Positions 47,541-59,472 are shown, numbered from the stretch's first letter. The stretch is DNA of 64,000 bases from Melampsora larici-populina 98AG31 (GCF_000204055.1 NW_006768805.1:799575-863574); one strand, 5' to 3'. Translations and numbers: made by a program. The notes: generated from the letters alone by a model not told the origin.

Positions 47541-49628
47541 TCATCTTCTAGCACTTTGCGGGTGAACCGTGGTTGTAGGCCTGTTGTAAGATATTATTTG
47601 TGAGAGTTTCCGCAATGCGTTGGCAAGAAACATCTGTCGATCTGGAACCGGTATGGGGAGCTGCCTTTGATGTTTTAAGGTATTCAAAACGTCCTTGAAA
47701 AGTAGGTCATGAGAAACTTCTGGACCTTTTTCGAGTATACGCGATGTAGCGAGTTCTACGAGGAGGTGAATTCGATTCTGATAGCGAAGATCTGTCATGA
47801 AGTTCAGCTGGGCCGACGTGCTGAGTTCATTCTTCCATGTTGTTTGTAGGAGACCGGAATCCTGGGTAAATTCTGCCACCATATCCTTGATCCCTACCCC
47901 AAGATTCTTATTCTTGTTCAAGACTTCGTTCGCGGACTCTTGCACTAAGATGTTCATTTGTTCAGTTATTTCTTTGCTTCATAGACATGTTTGCAATCAC
48001 TTACATGAATAGATGTAGTATGCTTTTAATTTCTCAGACCGTTCTGCCAAAACCACGCATGCTCTCTGGGCCATAATTTTGATTTCTAAGAACCAACCGT
48101 GATAGATCAGTGAATCCGATGCCCCATCAGATTTACTATATGCAAATATTACTTACCATTGTTCCTCAAAGTCAGAAACGTATCAGAAGTCTCAGCAGGA
48201 GTCAATTGAGAGAATTCACGAAGGAGATGCAAGAGCTCCTTCTCGTGAGTTTTCGTTACACCTGTCGCCATAACGAATGCTGGAATCCATAGTTCCCAAG
48301 AATCATTTGTGATCTGATCCAGAGCGGCTTTACCGTTGATTGACTTCTGGGCCATAACTTCTAAAGATTGTCGTTGATCAAAGGTTTTCTGGATAAATCG
48401 CCAAGTAGCTTCACCATCAAACTTTCCGCTATTCAAAACCGCCCCGAGGAATGTATGAATCTCTTTGCAGTCTAGGCGGCCCCTTAGAAATTGCTGGAAA
48501 TGTGAAATGTTATCAACTTGTTTCCCGCGAAAATGTGAAAGAGAATGAAGAGTCAGCTTTAAAGCGGGTTGTTTTCATTCAAGCCATCGTTGCCAAAGAA
48601 GACTGACATTGGGTGAATCGGCTTCTTGCATCGTGACTGACTGCAAGTTTTCAAAGAAATCACGTACGCGTGAGTTGAGATAATCCACACACACTGACAA
48701 GGGCGAAGTAATGGAAGAGTTTTCTACATACCTAGACTGAAATATGTTTGCCATGACAGATCTTCTGCCCAGATATTGTGCCTCTTGATCAAGAGGTCGT
48801 AGATGATGTTCTTGGTATATGATACTGTATAGGAAGACAGTCTACGGTTCTGAGATATTACGTATAGTCCCTCGATGGCTGCCTCAACACCACGTCGCAT
48901 GTCTTTACTTTTCTCAGAAAAAATGTATCCCGAAATCCTATCGATCAAGACTCGATTTTTGTCTGTGAATCCCTTGGACTCATCATAATACATTACAGTT
49001 TGAATATCTTGGATAAGATGATGCACATGTTGATCTTCAGTTATTCCTCCGAAGCCACTATCCCAGGTTAACGGTGATGGGACCGTCAATATTTCGACTT
49101 TGTCTGTTTTTGTGGAACATCCGAGCAATCAGTATGGATACGCTGCGCGCCGTTGGGCCCATGAAGTACGCGGAAGCAGAATAGGGATTCGAAGCAGGAT
49201 GACGCATTTCGCACTTTGAGTGTGTACAAGGATGGAAATGGCTGGTATTCTCATTGACGATGCTTGAGTTCGCAAAGACTCACCGGCTGTGCTAGTTGAG
49301 GATGACGAGGCCCGCAATTTTGTAGCTCCCGTCGTACCACGAGCAAGAGCAGTGGGCCCCTTTACCGGCTTCACAGTACCTAGAAGGTGCGAGTGAAAAA
49401 CATGTGAAGCAGGGGAAGCACTTTGACATCAATCTCGTGTCGCGTCTCTTGGAAGAAACTTTGGTTCTTCTTACTTTCTAAGTTTGGGAACATATGGGGT
49501 ATTGAACTATCTGTACTGAGCCATCTTTGTGGAGTGAGCTGGGGAAGCTTTTGTAAAGGATGGCCTGAAAGCATCAACAGCGATACGAAGACAGCAAACC
49601 ACAGAGAAAGCTTGATAGGAGATCCCAT
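47541..49628 (-). CDS. Secreted protein of unknown family, seven exons
   Basis: Minus-strand exons: 49628-49460, 49379-49284, 49103-48732, 48693-48608, 48556-48157, 48085-48005, 47944-47541. All phases close to 535 aa, which supports a real gene. Residues 1-22 form a signal peptide (LSLWFAVFVSLLMLSG). The rest is mostly helical with few Cys. Landmarks are ALARGTTGATKL, LTWDSGFGGITEDQHVHHL, a YDLLIKRHNIWAEDLSWQTYF stretch across the exon 3 end, and SWELWIPAFVMATGVTKTHEKEL. I recognise no domain. Two points are uncertain: the exon 1 donor (GTTTCT) and a very short 38-bp intron between exons 3 and 4. Two TGA codons that seem to break the frame (near 49127 and 48584) both fall inside predicted introns. 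Hairpins at 46.8 and 50.2 kb lie on either side. Confidence 0.75.
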
Positions 49629-50145
49629 TGCGTACGTATTCTAAGGGCGGTGGTTGCTGAAATGTGATGGATGATGAGCTTAAGATGTAATGACATGAAT
49701 GGGATGACTGAGGCAATCCGCGGCCCAACGGAATCAGCGTTTGACATCTTGATCATACACTCGGAAGCGCAAGCCGACGTGCTATCTTGAGCTGTAGCTT
49801 TATCGTGGGTTGAGATATGGTGGTGCGAGCTGAGATAACAGAATTGATATCAGATAAAGGATGAAAGATCCCCACTCATCCGATAAAAGGTTTCGTGATT
49901 TGAATTTTTCTGAACATGTTTGATTGAATCCCTAATTGGGCTCGTTGAATCACCTGAAGCAACAGATAGCGTCCTGTTGTTCTGCCGGAAACGTGTAAGT
50001 GCATCTGCGGACCGTGAAACCATTCACACCATCGGTACATACAATGGTGTGATAAGATCACTCCTACGGTGCGATGGGAGCTGATGGGAGGATCATGGGG
50101 CTGAGGCTCAAAGCTAACTGCATGTGCCAAATCTCACCACGACCC
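49629..50145. promoter_or_regulatory. Upstream region of the 535-aa secreted protein gene
   Basis: No other gene is recognised. It should contain the promoter of the minus-strand gene starting at 49628. I see no clear TATA box. Confidence 0.3.
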
Positions 50146-50212
50146 AAACTTAACAAAGTCCCTCGCCAAACCCTTCAGCCTCGGCCCTGTGGCGAGGGGC
50201 TTTGTTAAGTTT
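50146..50212. repeat. Symmetrical hairpin of the AAGTCCC family
   Basis: AAACTTAACAAAGTCCCTCG (50146 on) and its partner CGAGGGGCTTTGTTAAGTTT (to 50212) form 23-bp arms with one mismatch, which is a G:T-compatible change, around a 21-base loop. This is the most regular member of the hairpin family seen at 0.35, 38.3 and 46.8 kb and in the 6.3-kb element tips. Confidence 0.75.
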
Positions 50213-51328
50213 GACCACGACCTGATAAGACAATCAAGAGAAAGTTTCAGCAAATACCTTTGTGAGGAAGGAGTATGGGGATAGAGTACAATATGTTTTG
50301 GGTTTACGTAGTGTTACGACAGTAGTACTAGTAGATAGAAGGATATTTAGGAGCGCAACTCCTCCTTCCTTTCTTCTTTTTCTCTTGAGGACCTCTTTCC
50401 TCTTTCTCTTTAGTCTCTTGGCTTGATAGCTTGGTGTTTCAGACTTTATTCAGGAAATATAACTGGGTGATTGTTCTGTCTGGCTTTGGCCTCCGAGAAT
50501 AGAGAACCCAGTGAAGGTTGAATTACCATCAACCTCACAACCTAGTGGAGTACAAACAGGAGAGAAAATGATTACACAGTAGTTTCAACAAAGCTTGTCA
50601 CAAACATTTTGTCAAGCTAGGCGGCCAAGCTGGTTGGTTGAGCTTTTTTTATGAAAAGTGGTGCCAAAGCGTAACCGGAGTCGGAAAAAAAATTAGAGTC
50701 TCAGTTTCAAACATGATATTCTGATTGCTCTTTGAGCAATTGTAGTTTTTGGCAGGAGGCACGGCAAAGGTGGGTGGTGTCCACATGTCTGGGTAGCACA
50801 TTCTACTTGCACCTCAGCAGAAACTCCTTGTCAAACATTGTGACATAAAAAGAACTAAGGGTCTTGTTTGATTAACCCAGTTGGAACAATTCAGAAGGCT
50901 AGAAGTGATCCAAGACCTGATTAGACAGGGTACGACATTTTCATTTGAAGAAAATGCTCTCTTTGTTATCACAATGCCCAGTGTTGGAGATCTTAAAGAG
51001 GCCACAAATGAGATTCTGGGAGTTTTTCCCCTCATCCATTATTCCACTTGATCTCTTGTTATTCAACTTCTTTTGTCAATAAAATCTCCCACAGTAATAG
51101 TCAGTGAATTTTGAATACACCATTTCACTTTTTGATAGCCAAAATATTGAGAATGTATCAAATATATCCTAAGAAGTCCAAAAGCTAGCTGTGTCTGTCT
51201 TCTGTCGCCTGTACATATTTTTTTGTTCAAATTTCCTGCTTCTCTACTTGTCCTTTGTGTTGTATCTATCACAATCTAATCAAAAATCACCTTGCTAGAA
51301 AACCTCCAGTTCACATCATAGTGTTTAT
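50213..51328. other. Intergenic, possible LTR debris
   Basis: No gene is recognised. The stretch 50310-50570 (TGTTACGACAGTAG to ATCAACCTCACA) has an LTR-like composition with a long pyrimidine tract (50362-50420), but I find no target duplication or partner, so it is not called. Confidence 0.25.
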
Positions 51329-51496
51329 TAGCCGTGTTCAAACCAAACCTGGTAGCACAAAAACCTGGTACACCCCCGGTCAACTATTTGGCTGGAAGCT
51401 GTCAAGAGCTGTCAATAGATACACAAAGTTACCAACAAAAACACAACTGGGTGTACCAGGTTTTTGTGTCAAACAGGTTTGGTTTGAACATGGCTA
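51329..51496. mobile_element. TA-flanked MITE, family A copy 2
   Basis: The left end GCCGTGTTCAAACCAAACC and the right end GGTTTGGTTTGAACATGGC have a single difference, with TA on both outer sides. Without the TAs the element is 164 bp. The interior matches the right part of copy 1 (17075-18197) in the opposite orientation. This uninterrupted copy shows how copy 1 looked before the LTR arrived. Confidence 0.88.
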
Positions 51497-52899
51497 TTGT
51501 ACAGTACTCTGTTCTTCTGAAAACACAAAGAAAAATGTTAAACAACAACATTGGAAACCCTGCTGCCCATCTAAATGCTTTGAGTGCAACAAACACAAAC
51601 AAGCAAGGACCAAATAGATAAATCAAGCAACCCATGAAATGATGCAGCTCTCCGAATCTTAACACATGGATAAGATTAATGGCTCCTACATGCAATAAGA
51701 AATCATTGATCTCTACTTCTCTGGCTGTCTCACCAGAGGTAGAAGTAAGCAATGTTCTGCTCACGCAGCTAGTAAATGAGCCATCTCATCAGAGATCACC
51801 TCTTTTCCACCATGTGCTAAAAATACCCCAGAATTCCTTTCTTTGACCATAAAGATAACACAGGTACACCACCTCAAGCAACAGCATCAGATTACAAGTC
51901 ACTGGCAGGCCAGGTCATTTGGGTACTTTAATATGTTTTCAGAATGTTTTCAAAATAATTTCCAAGTTTGGCCCACAGTAATCCAGAACCAAATACCAAG
52001 TGTCAATTGAAATGAGGTTTAGCTGCATGTGCCCAGTGCCACCCAGTAATCCTGCGGAACTCTAGAATATGCAAGAACCAGCCGGATTGTTCAGACAACA
52101 TTGTCCCTAAACATTCTTCTAAAGTCTTTCTGGGATTCTCACACTACTCAAAACTCTAAAGTAAGTTGAAGTACTAAGGACTTGTTCAAATATGAAAGAA
52201 TTAATTTGTGAATGTAAAGCCAAAAAAGTGTTGGGTTTCTTTTTACCAATGTAAGCTGGATATGTAAGAAGCAAGGTGCTGATAAGTGATTGCATCACTG
52301 GGAGCAACATTCAAACCAATCCAAATGTTGGTATTATATTGGTATTGTATTGCCAAACCAATACTAAAAGTAGGCTTTTCCCATATTGGTTCATCCAACC
52401 AAGGACCGTACAGGTATTGGCAATACTAGTCATGGTAATTCTACTCTGCTTTATTGTATTGGCTTGTATCAATTGAGCAATGTGATACAAGTGTCACGTT
52501 TTTTATTTGCCATATAGTAAGTATAGTATGTGTACCAACGCTGGACCAATTACGCTACAAAAGTGTTAGGGTAATGTATAGCATAGTTTTTTTGTATATC
52601 TACACCAATACTACCCGTTAGATGTGATGATCTATCTTACCACATCATTATGTGGCCACACTATGTTTGTAGCGTTAGATGGATCTTTACATCTATGTTA
52701 CCAGTCCCTCAGATCAAATGTTAGCTGTTAGCTTTAGTTAGCGTGCCCCTGCACTAGAATCAGATCATCACCTCCTGGAGGTGAAAATCCTTGATGGAAT
52801 GCCGTGTATCCAACTGATCGGACAGTGACATCTCACACTCCTTCCACTCACACTCAAAATCACATTTGAGTCTATCAAACTTCAAAGAAAACTAAAAAT
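51497..52899. other. Intergenic, nothing certain
   Basis: There are short ORFs only. Repeated words ACCAATACTA/TATTGGTATTG (52310-52440) and GTAGCGTTAG-like words (52540-52740) suggest old TIR debris next to the hAT remnant. Confidence 0.3.
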
Positions 52900-53318
52900 A
52901 CAGATGTCAATGAAATAGAATCTTACTTTAAGGATGAAGACTTCATACCCAAGGATCAATCTCATGATCCTCATAGCATTCTTGCTTGGCGGAAGGTAAG
53001 TTCATCTTTTGAAGACTTGCTCTTTCTCTCTCAGTACTTACCTTTTTTTTCAAACAGAACAAGCAAACCAAGTACCCAGTTCTTGCCTCACTTGCTCTTG
53101 ATTATCTTGCTCACTGCGGATCATTGGCTCCAGCAGAGCGTGTGACCTTTTCAGATGCTGCTGATATTTGTGCGAGTGATTGAGGATCACTTCAACCAAC
53201 AAACATTGAAAGACTTGTTAGAAGCCAAATGTGGCTGCACGGAGGTGTCAGATTGAATGGAGCTCAATGGGCTCAATTACAAGCCCTTGCTGACTTGGCC
53301 TACAGTAAAGTTGATTGA
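52900..53318 (+). pseudogene. hAT transposase C-terminal (dimerisation) remnant
   Basis: Two pieces joined by an in-phase intron (52996-53057): the first ends DPHSILAWRK, the second has YPVLASLALDYLAHCGSLAP, then AERVTFSDAADI and LVRSQMWLHGGVRL. The YPxLA...S...ERxFS pattern and the closing W-L are those of the hAT C-terminal dimerisation domain. An in-frame TGA at 53181-53183 breaks the frame between SD and GSL. The rest of the transposase to the left is not recognisable. Confidence 0.75.
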
Positions 53319-53549
53319 TAGTATTTTTGACGTTATTTTAGCTGTTATTGCGTTATTTTAGCGGAATAAAGCTACATTATTGCAATGAGTATTTTTATGT
53401 TAGTGTTTACAAGTTATGCCTCGACATCAGTGTTAGTGTGCAGTCATCATAATAGCGTTAGTGAGCTATTCTGGTAGCTTTCCCCATATACACTATCCAA
53501 ATAGGTCCGGATAGCATTGAGTAGTGTAGTGGTCCAGCCTTGTGTGTAC
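53319..53549. other. Intergenic, hAT-flanking debris
   Basis: Words such as GCGTTATTTTAGC and GTTAGTGT recur. No gene is seen. Confidence 0.25.
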
Positions 53550-53982
53550 TACAGTGGGTCTCATCAAAGCCCAACTACCCCCCCCGTAGGGGGGGGTTGA
53601 AATTTTGGCCTCTGAGGACCTCGAAAATCAGTGAAAAAAGTCATTTTCACCATGCGATTTGAGTGGTCTGGGGTTGGATTCCGCTTCAGGAACCCACTTT
53701 TACCAAGTTTAAAGCCATATATTACCCTTTGGTACCCATATAGTAAGCCTAAGGATGTGTTTAAATGTGCTCGGTTCGAAATATTGCCCAGATGTCTAAA
53801 AAAAATTTTTTTTTTGCCTCGCACGCGTCCATCCTCATAGGATTATAATGAGATAGGTCCCCCGAGCCCATTAAGCTTATTAAAATGTGTGCTATGTAAT
53901 TATGAGGTGTGTATAATTCATCTCGAACATGAAATTTTGCTTTGCGGGCGCGGGTAGTTGGGCTTTGATGAGACCCACTGTA
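53550..53982. mobile_element. TIR MITE with ~30-bp inverted ends
   Basis: The left end TACAGTGGGTCTCATCAAAG and the right end CTTTGATGAGACCCACTGTA are perfect inverted copies. The match continues inward through CCCAACTACCC / GGGTAGTTGGG, about 31 bp in all. TA borders suggest Tc1/mariner type. The 433-bp interior is non-coding. Confidence 0.9.
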
Positions 53983-54680
53983 CCTTCCAACCAGCCAAAC
54001 ATAAACTTGATGTTGAGCTCAAAAATCATTACCTCAATGACAATGTCACAAGTTAATGACAGTACCAGTAGAATCATCTATCCATATATTCTTGTGATTG
54101 TCTGATGCATGGGGCAATTCCTTTTTCACTAGATGGGCAAAATTTGGGCCCAGGTATTGGCTAGGTACTTAGGAGCTCAAGCTATGTACTTAAGCCCCCT
54201 ACCCTAGGTACTGAATCCACCTGGGCTCAGGATGGGGGCACGGCCCTTGAAAAGAAAGGTGCACCTAGGTGTGTTTTTTGAGAAATGGGCGCCCTTGGGT
54301 GCGTCTTCTCACAGTGCAAAAAAATAAAATAAAAAAATAATAAAAAAAATGAAAAAAGTGGAAAAATTACCGCAGCCACTTGAGGGGAGAATCATTTTGG
54401 TTTGTGGAGCTGTTTGATGAGCCTTGTTATTTTATTTTTTGCTTTTTGGGATTAGAATGATGAGGTTGATGATGAGAAGAAAGCTTGAAGTGGAGTTTGA
54501 AAAAGAATCAGACAAGGAAAGCCTCAATTTATCACTATGTGGCATACAGCTTTTTTAGCGCGCCAGCCTTATTTTTGAGATTGGTAGGCACACCTCACGC
54601 CTAGGTGTGTTTTTTATTCCGCACCCCCATCCTGACCCTGGGCTAGGTACCCAACCCTTGAAATTACCAGGCCGGGTATA
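53983..54680. other. Intergenic with CCTAGGTAC-rich stretch
   Basis: Around 54150-54310 and 54580-54660 the words GGCTAGGTAC, CACCTAGGTGTGTTTTT and ACGCCTAGGTGTG recur in direct and inverted orientation, suggesting a degraded element. No gene is seen. Confidence 0.4.
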
Positions 54681-55102
54681 TACAGTCAAAACCGCGCAAT
54701 TGCATACCCGCGCAACTGCATAATCAGCCTTTTTGCATAGGCCAGGACTCCCCTGACTTGGTGCAGGCTAAAAGCTGGATTTATTGCATAATTTTGTCAA
54801 AAATGATAATGCATAAGTCAAAACCAAAAAAAACGGGTCTTGGAAGCCCAATTGCATAGCTTTTACTCAAAATACAGGATAAAAAGTACATAGTTAGGCA
54901 TAAACCTTGAGCCCTAAGTCTTAAAGCCTAGCTCATAACCTGCAAAAATGCATAATGTTATGTATTTTGGCCTATTTCCGCATATATGCATAACTTTATG
55001 CATTTTAAGCTATCCTGTATTTTACCTCACTTTGCATAATCCGTGAAATCACATAGGCTGGATGTTCCCCCCAAATTATGCAATTGTGCGGGTTTCACTG
55101 TA
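54681..55102. mobile_element. TIR MITE family B, copy 2
   Basis: The left end TACAGTCAAAACCGCGCAAT and the right end ATTGTGCGGGTTTCACTGTA are imperfect inverted copies of the ends of 18380-18870. The shared interior starts GCATAATCAGCC..TTTGCATAGG and includes many ATGCATAA words. The ends are more diverged than in copy 1, so this copy looks older. Confidence 0.85.
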
Positions 55103-55699
55103 TGTGGTTACTGCGGTGCTGGGTATGGTCACATGACCTGTGTCAGGCTGAGGATATTGAGTACCAGGGTTAAATCCCTTCTTGGCCCCGAGATGCTTGA
55201 CCATCCACCCATTTAAAGTGTGTTGGTCTTTCTTGATTCTTGTGTAAGAAACATCACCTTGACCAATGCAGTTTTTCTCTCAATATTGATGTCTCTACTT
55301 TGGATTATGATGGCCAGCCATTTCTTCCCTGTGAAAAACTTTTACAGTTTTTCTAACTAAATATAATAAAGGAAAGTAATTTAAGAAAAAAAAGTGTGAT
55401 GTTCTAGCCCCATTGAGATGGCCTGCCACCACTTTGAGTGTACCTGTGGTATGCTGTTACATGTCACAAGTATTGACAACTTTTTCTATCCACCTGTGTC
55501 ATCTCACTGTTCCTCATCTCACATTTTCAGTCACACAATCAATCTGCATTTCCATCTCTCTCATCTATGGGGAAGTTGGATTGAAATTGTGTTCCTGGTC
55601 CTGAAAGGAGATCAAAAATTACTTTGCATAATGTAAAATCCTCAATAAAATCCTCTGTGAACACAGCAACATTTTTCTTCAACACCCTTGGGGCTCCAA

Positions 55700-55737
<38 letters not shown>

Positions 55738-56441
55738 GCCAACACCAGTGCGGCTCAGCTCTTTGATTGGACTGACCTTTCATCACACAATCAGCTCATC
55801 AAGTGAAGCATGTAATCATGTCATAGTCCATCAAATTCAAGGCATCATCCATTTTTACAAATTCATATCATTCAAATTCATGAAATCATTTCAAGAAAAT
55901 CATTCAAATTGTTTCAAGGACTTCATTCAACTATATCCACTTGTTTTGCTTAATCTGGTACATGTGATCAAGAAATCAAGATCAACTTGAAGTTCAATAG
56001 AAGCATAAAGTTTGAAAGATGCTGCAAGCATTTTGTGATTCTGACTATATTTGCTAGGGCATGCTCTGCACAAAACAGAATCAGGGGGACCGTGACCCTT
56101 ACTCTCTTTAACTACAACCAAGCTACATACATGTGAGGAATTGGCATGCCTCAAGCCTGTGTGGCGGATGGGCACCAGTTGCCTAGTCAATGTTATAAAC
56201 CATAACAAAGCAAAAAGAAGAAAAGTAGTGATAATTGTATACAATTTTCATGGGGGAGACAGTCAAGAAAACAAATAACAACAAGTAAACAAAAAGTCAT
56301 CAAAGAAAGTTGAGAAATAGAAGAACAGCAAGTACAAAAAGGGGCACAAAAGAAACTCAAGAAAAAGAAGAACAACAAGTAAAAATCCATCAAGCAAAGA
56401 CATTCATGAATACACGTACAGTAACAATGTGTTGCATGTTG
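55103..56441. other. Intergenic, with an (ATC)n microsatellite
   Basis: An ATC trinucleotide run of about 12 units lies at 55700-55736; the ORFs over it on both strands (poly-His, poly-Ser, poly-Asp) are products of the run. No gene is recognised elsewhere. Confidence 0.5.
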
Positions 56442-56449
56442 ATGCTGCG

Positions 56450-59400
56450 TAGGGCTATGACCCGGGACCAGCCACACCTGGCCAACTCTGCCCGAGGGTA
56501 TGTAAGGTAGATAACAGTACATGTCCCGGGACACCCAAACCTAACCTGATGAGAGTTGCAAAAGACCTACAGGTGTGACGTGTGTCACCGCCCGGCCGGG
56601 TGCCCGGGCCCTTTTTCCTTATTTTCCTTGAGTCTCATGATCTTCACAACTTGATCAGCATATCTCCGTGTACCATGAGATCTCCAAGGAATTTCTTTCT
56701 TTAGTATTTCTTTTTTTAGTCAAAGTTAAGATTTTAACAACCCTCCGTCATCATACATACCCTTTTCCCACTTCATCAAAATGCCCTCTACTATCAACAC
56801 CCGGTTATCAGCACAGATCCTTCATGCAGTGCATATGTCAGCCAATCCCAGTGGTCCCCCCAGCTCAGCTCCCTCCAGCACCCATCCCTCCACTAGTATT
56901 GCTCCCTCTGACTCTATTTCCGCTGTTGGCTCTGAATCTACTACCACTGGACGCACGTCCTGGGTCTGGCAATATTTTGTTTCGGAAGACATGGACGGTA
57001 CCATCAAGAATCACTTCCAAGCCAAGGAAGGCTTCATCAACAGCGTTCTCACCAACCCCGACAAAGATCCCGATGCCCCTATTGTGTTATGCAATAAGGG
57101 CATAGCCATTGACTGACATGGTAGCACCAAATCAATGATAAGGCACCTCTCACGATGCCACCACATTGAGCCACCTGTCAAGACTGATCAACACATCTTG
57201 CCAGCGTATTACATGGATGGCAAGATAGCCAGGGTAAGTTTCTTTCACTTCATTTTATCGTTTTAAGAATCATTTGACTAACATTTTTTATAACTTCTTT
57301 TTTTTCAAACAGGTCAAGCCCTTCAATCGAGAGAACCTTTGAGATGCTCTAGTTTGGCTAGTTGTGAACCATGAGCTTCCTATTGCTCTCGTGGATGCCA
57401 AAGAATTTTGCAAACTCTTTGCTATGGTCAACCCGGCATTGCTTTCTCTCTTATCAAAGCAAACCTGTGTTTCTGATTCAATCTTATCCAAGTATCAATC
57501 TGTCCAAGGCACTATCACCAATTTACTATCTACGGTTCAACACATCAGCCTTACTTGTGATGGTTGGACCTCCCCCAGTAATGTTGCTATGTTTGGTATA
57601 ACTGCACACTGGATAGATGACAATTACAAGATTCACGGTATCATTCTTGCTTTGAAGCTGATCAACAGACATCATACCGGATCTAACCTTGCCACTCTTC
57701 TCAAGCACACTCTTGATAAATTTCATATCTCTGAACAACTCTACTGCATCACCGCGGACAATGCTTCCAACAACACTATAATGGGGCAACATCTTTCAAC
57801 TATGATTCCCACATTTGATCCTTCTAATAACCTACACTGTTGTGTTGCCCACCTCATCAACTTGGTTGCAAAGGCTGAAATGGCCGTGTTTGATTGCAAG
57901 ACTCCTCCAACTCCAGTCAACACCCTTGACCCTAATATTCCAGATTCAACTTTGACTTCATCTGTTCCACTTTTTGTGGAGCCTACCCCACATGCTGGGA
58001 TAAGTATCATTCTTGCTTGGATCTGATCCTTTCACAAGCAAGTGAAACACAGACCCAAGCTTACTCTTGATCTTGATAATGCTGTCCAAGGCTGTCCTAA
58101 GATCAAAAGCAAAGTTGGCCTAGTTCACAAAGTATCTACTTGCTGGTCATCTACTCATGATTCCCTCAAATGTTTTGTCTTACTCCAACCTGCTATCAAA
58201 TATGTATGTGATGGTGACCCTGCTCTTGAGTCTTTCTCACTCGACGATGAGGAATGGACCCTAGTTGAGACCTTAGTCAAGTTTTTGTCTCCCCTCGCTG
58301 AGGTCCTCAAGTTAATCAAAGCCAACAATTATCCAACTATCTCTAGCGTTATGCTGGACTACCAGTGGCTTGTTGAACAACTCAAAGCTGTAAGTTTTTT
58401 ATTTGTCTCTACTCGTAATTCTATCGCCTTGATTTGATATTGATAGTGATTCTTATTTGTATCAGGTGTGGCATAATGCTGATTGCAAGGAATTGAAAGT
58501 GTGTATCTTACCAATGATGAAGAAGATTGTTCAGTATCAAGAGGCAGCTCAGAAGAAAGCTGTCTATATATGCTCTGCTATACTCGACCCTTGACTCAAA
58601 CTCACTGCGGTCAAAGCTTCCACCATGGAATCGCTTGGATGGGGACCCAAAGACTTGCTCACGTACTTTACTGAACAAGCCAACAAATTCAAGCCAGCTT
58701 GCGATCCCCACATCAATATCATTGAGCCTGAAGATACTTTCAACCCTGATCAACCCCAGCATTTCATGAAGTGTCACAAAACAGTTCCTATTGAGCACAA
58801 AATCAATGAATACCTCACTGCCCCTCAAGAGGATGAGAAGCAGGAAGTACTTGCCTATTGGAAGTTACATGAGCGTCACTGGCCCAATCTAGCATGCATG
58901 GCGAAAGCCATGCTTGCTGTACCAGCAACCAGTGCTCCATCCGAGAGGTGCTTTTCTAGCGCTTGACGAGTCATCAGTGACCACCGAGCGTCTTTCACCA
59001 CTCAAAATCTTGGGGCTCAAGTCTGTCTTAAAAGCTGGTCCAAGGAGTTCAAGTAGTTCTTTTCTTTTATAAGGTATCATACCAGTAGTTCTTTTCTTTT
59101 AGGTATCATACAAGTAGTTCTTTTCTTTTAGGTATCATACAATAGTCTGAATGATAAATAAATCTACTATAAATCTATGTTTGCCTCAAATACATGTGAT
59201 TTTTCCCTGTTTTGTGCTTAAAATTAGCCTTCAATAATACATGTGAATGCAATTAAATCCCCTTCCTGTTTGTGCGCTGAAATAATCTTCAAACTGGAGC
59301 ATTTTTTGTGTTTTTGCGCTGAAAAACAAGCCTGGCCCTGAGGCCTGTAATTCAGGGCATGCCTCACCTGGCCCTGGTCCTTTTTTGAGAGCTCTCGTGA

Positions 59401-59464
59401 CTACTCGTGGCCAAGCAAAGCCTCAGGGCCACCTCGTCACACCCGGTCCCGGGTCATAGCCCTA
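56450..59464 (+). mobile_element. hAT transposon, full length but inactivated
   Basis: The left end TAGGGCTATGACCCGGGACC and the right end GGTCCCGGGTCATAGCCCTA are perfect 20-bp TIRs. Outside them the 8-bp direct copies ATGCTGCG (56442-56449) and ATGCTGCA (59465-59472) differ at one base, at a CpG site. TAGGG ends, an 8-bp duplication and the encoded transposase all fit the hAT superfamily. Length is 3015 bp. Confidence 0.92.
56781..59056 (+). pseudogene. hAT transposase with five in-frame TGA codons
   Basis: Exons 56781-57233, 57313-58389 and 58466-59056 keep one reading frame across both introns. There is a BED-type finger (TSWVWQYF near the start, HGSTKSMIRHLSRCHHIEPP), then the hAT core: LTCDGWTSP (first Asp), ITADNASNNTI (second Asp), HCCVAHLINLV, STCWSSTHDSL, and the C-terminal dimerisation part YWKLHERHWPNL...PATSAPSERCFSSA. 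Stops inside: 57114-57116, 57340-57342, 58024-58026, 58592-58594 and 58964-58966. All five are TGA and none is TAA or TAG. At least three replace a residue that is usually Arg in the family (for example ILDP-stop-LKL). Apart from the stops the frame is open, so inactivation is by point changes. Confidence 0.92.
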
Positions 59465-59472
59465 ATGCTGCA

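Noticed and set aside
48583..48587. Second TGA in the same gene
   Set aside because: It falls inside a 51-bp intron (48607-48557) with a GTCAGT donor, the same donor type as in the PAG1-like gene.
49127..49131. TGA that seems to split the secreted protein gene
   Set aside because: It falls inside an intron with a GTGAGT donor (49283) and AACAG acceptor (49104) that keeps phase.
50310..50570. Possible solo LTR
   Set aside because: LTR-like composition only; no TG...CA pair with target duplication could be found.
55688..55990. ORF with a poly-His run (and a poly-Asp ORF opposite)
   Set aside because: Produced by the ATC microsatellite at 55700-55736.
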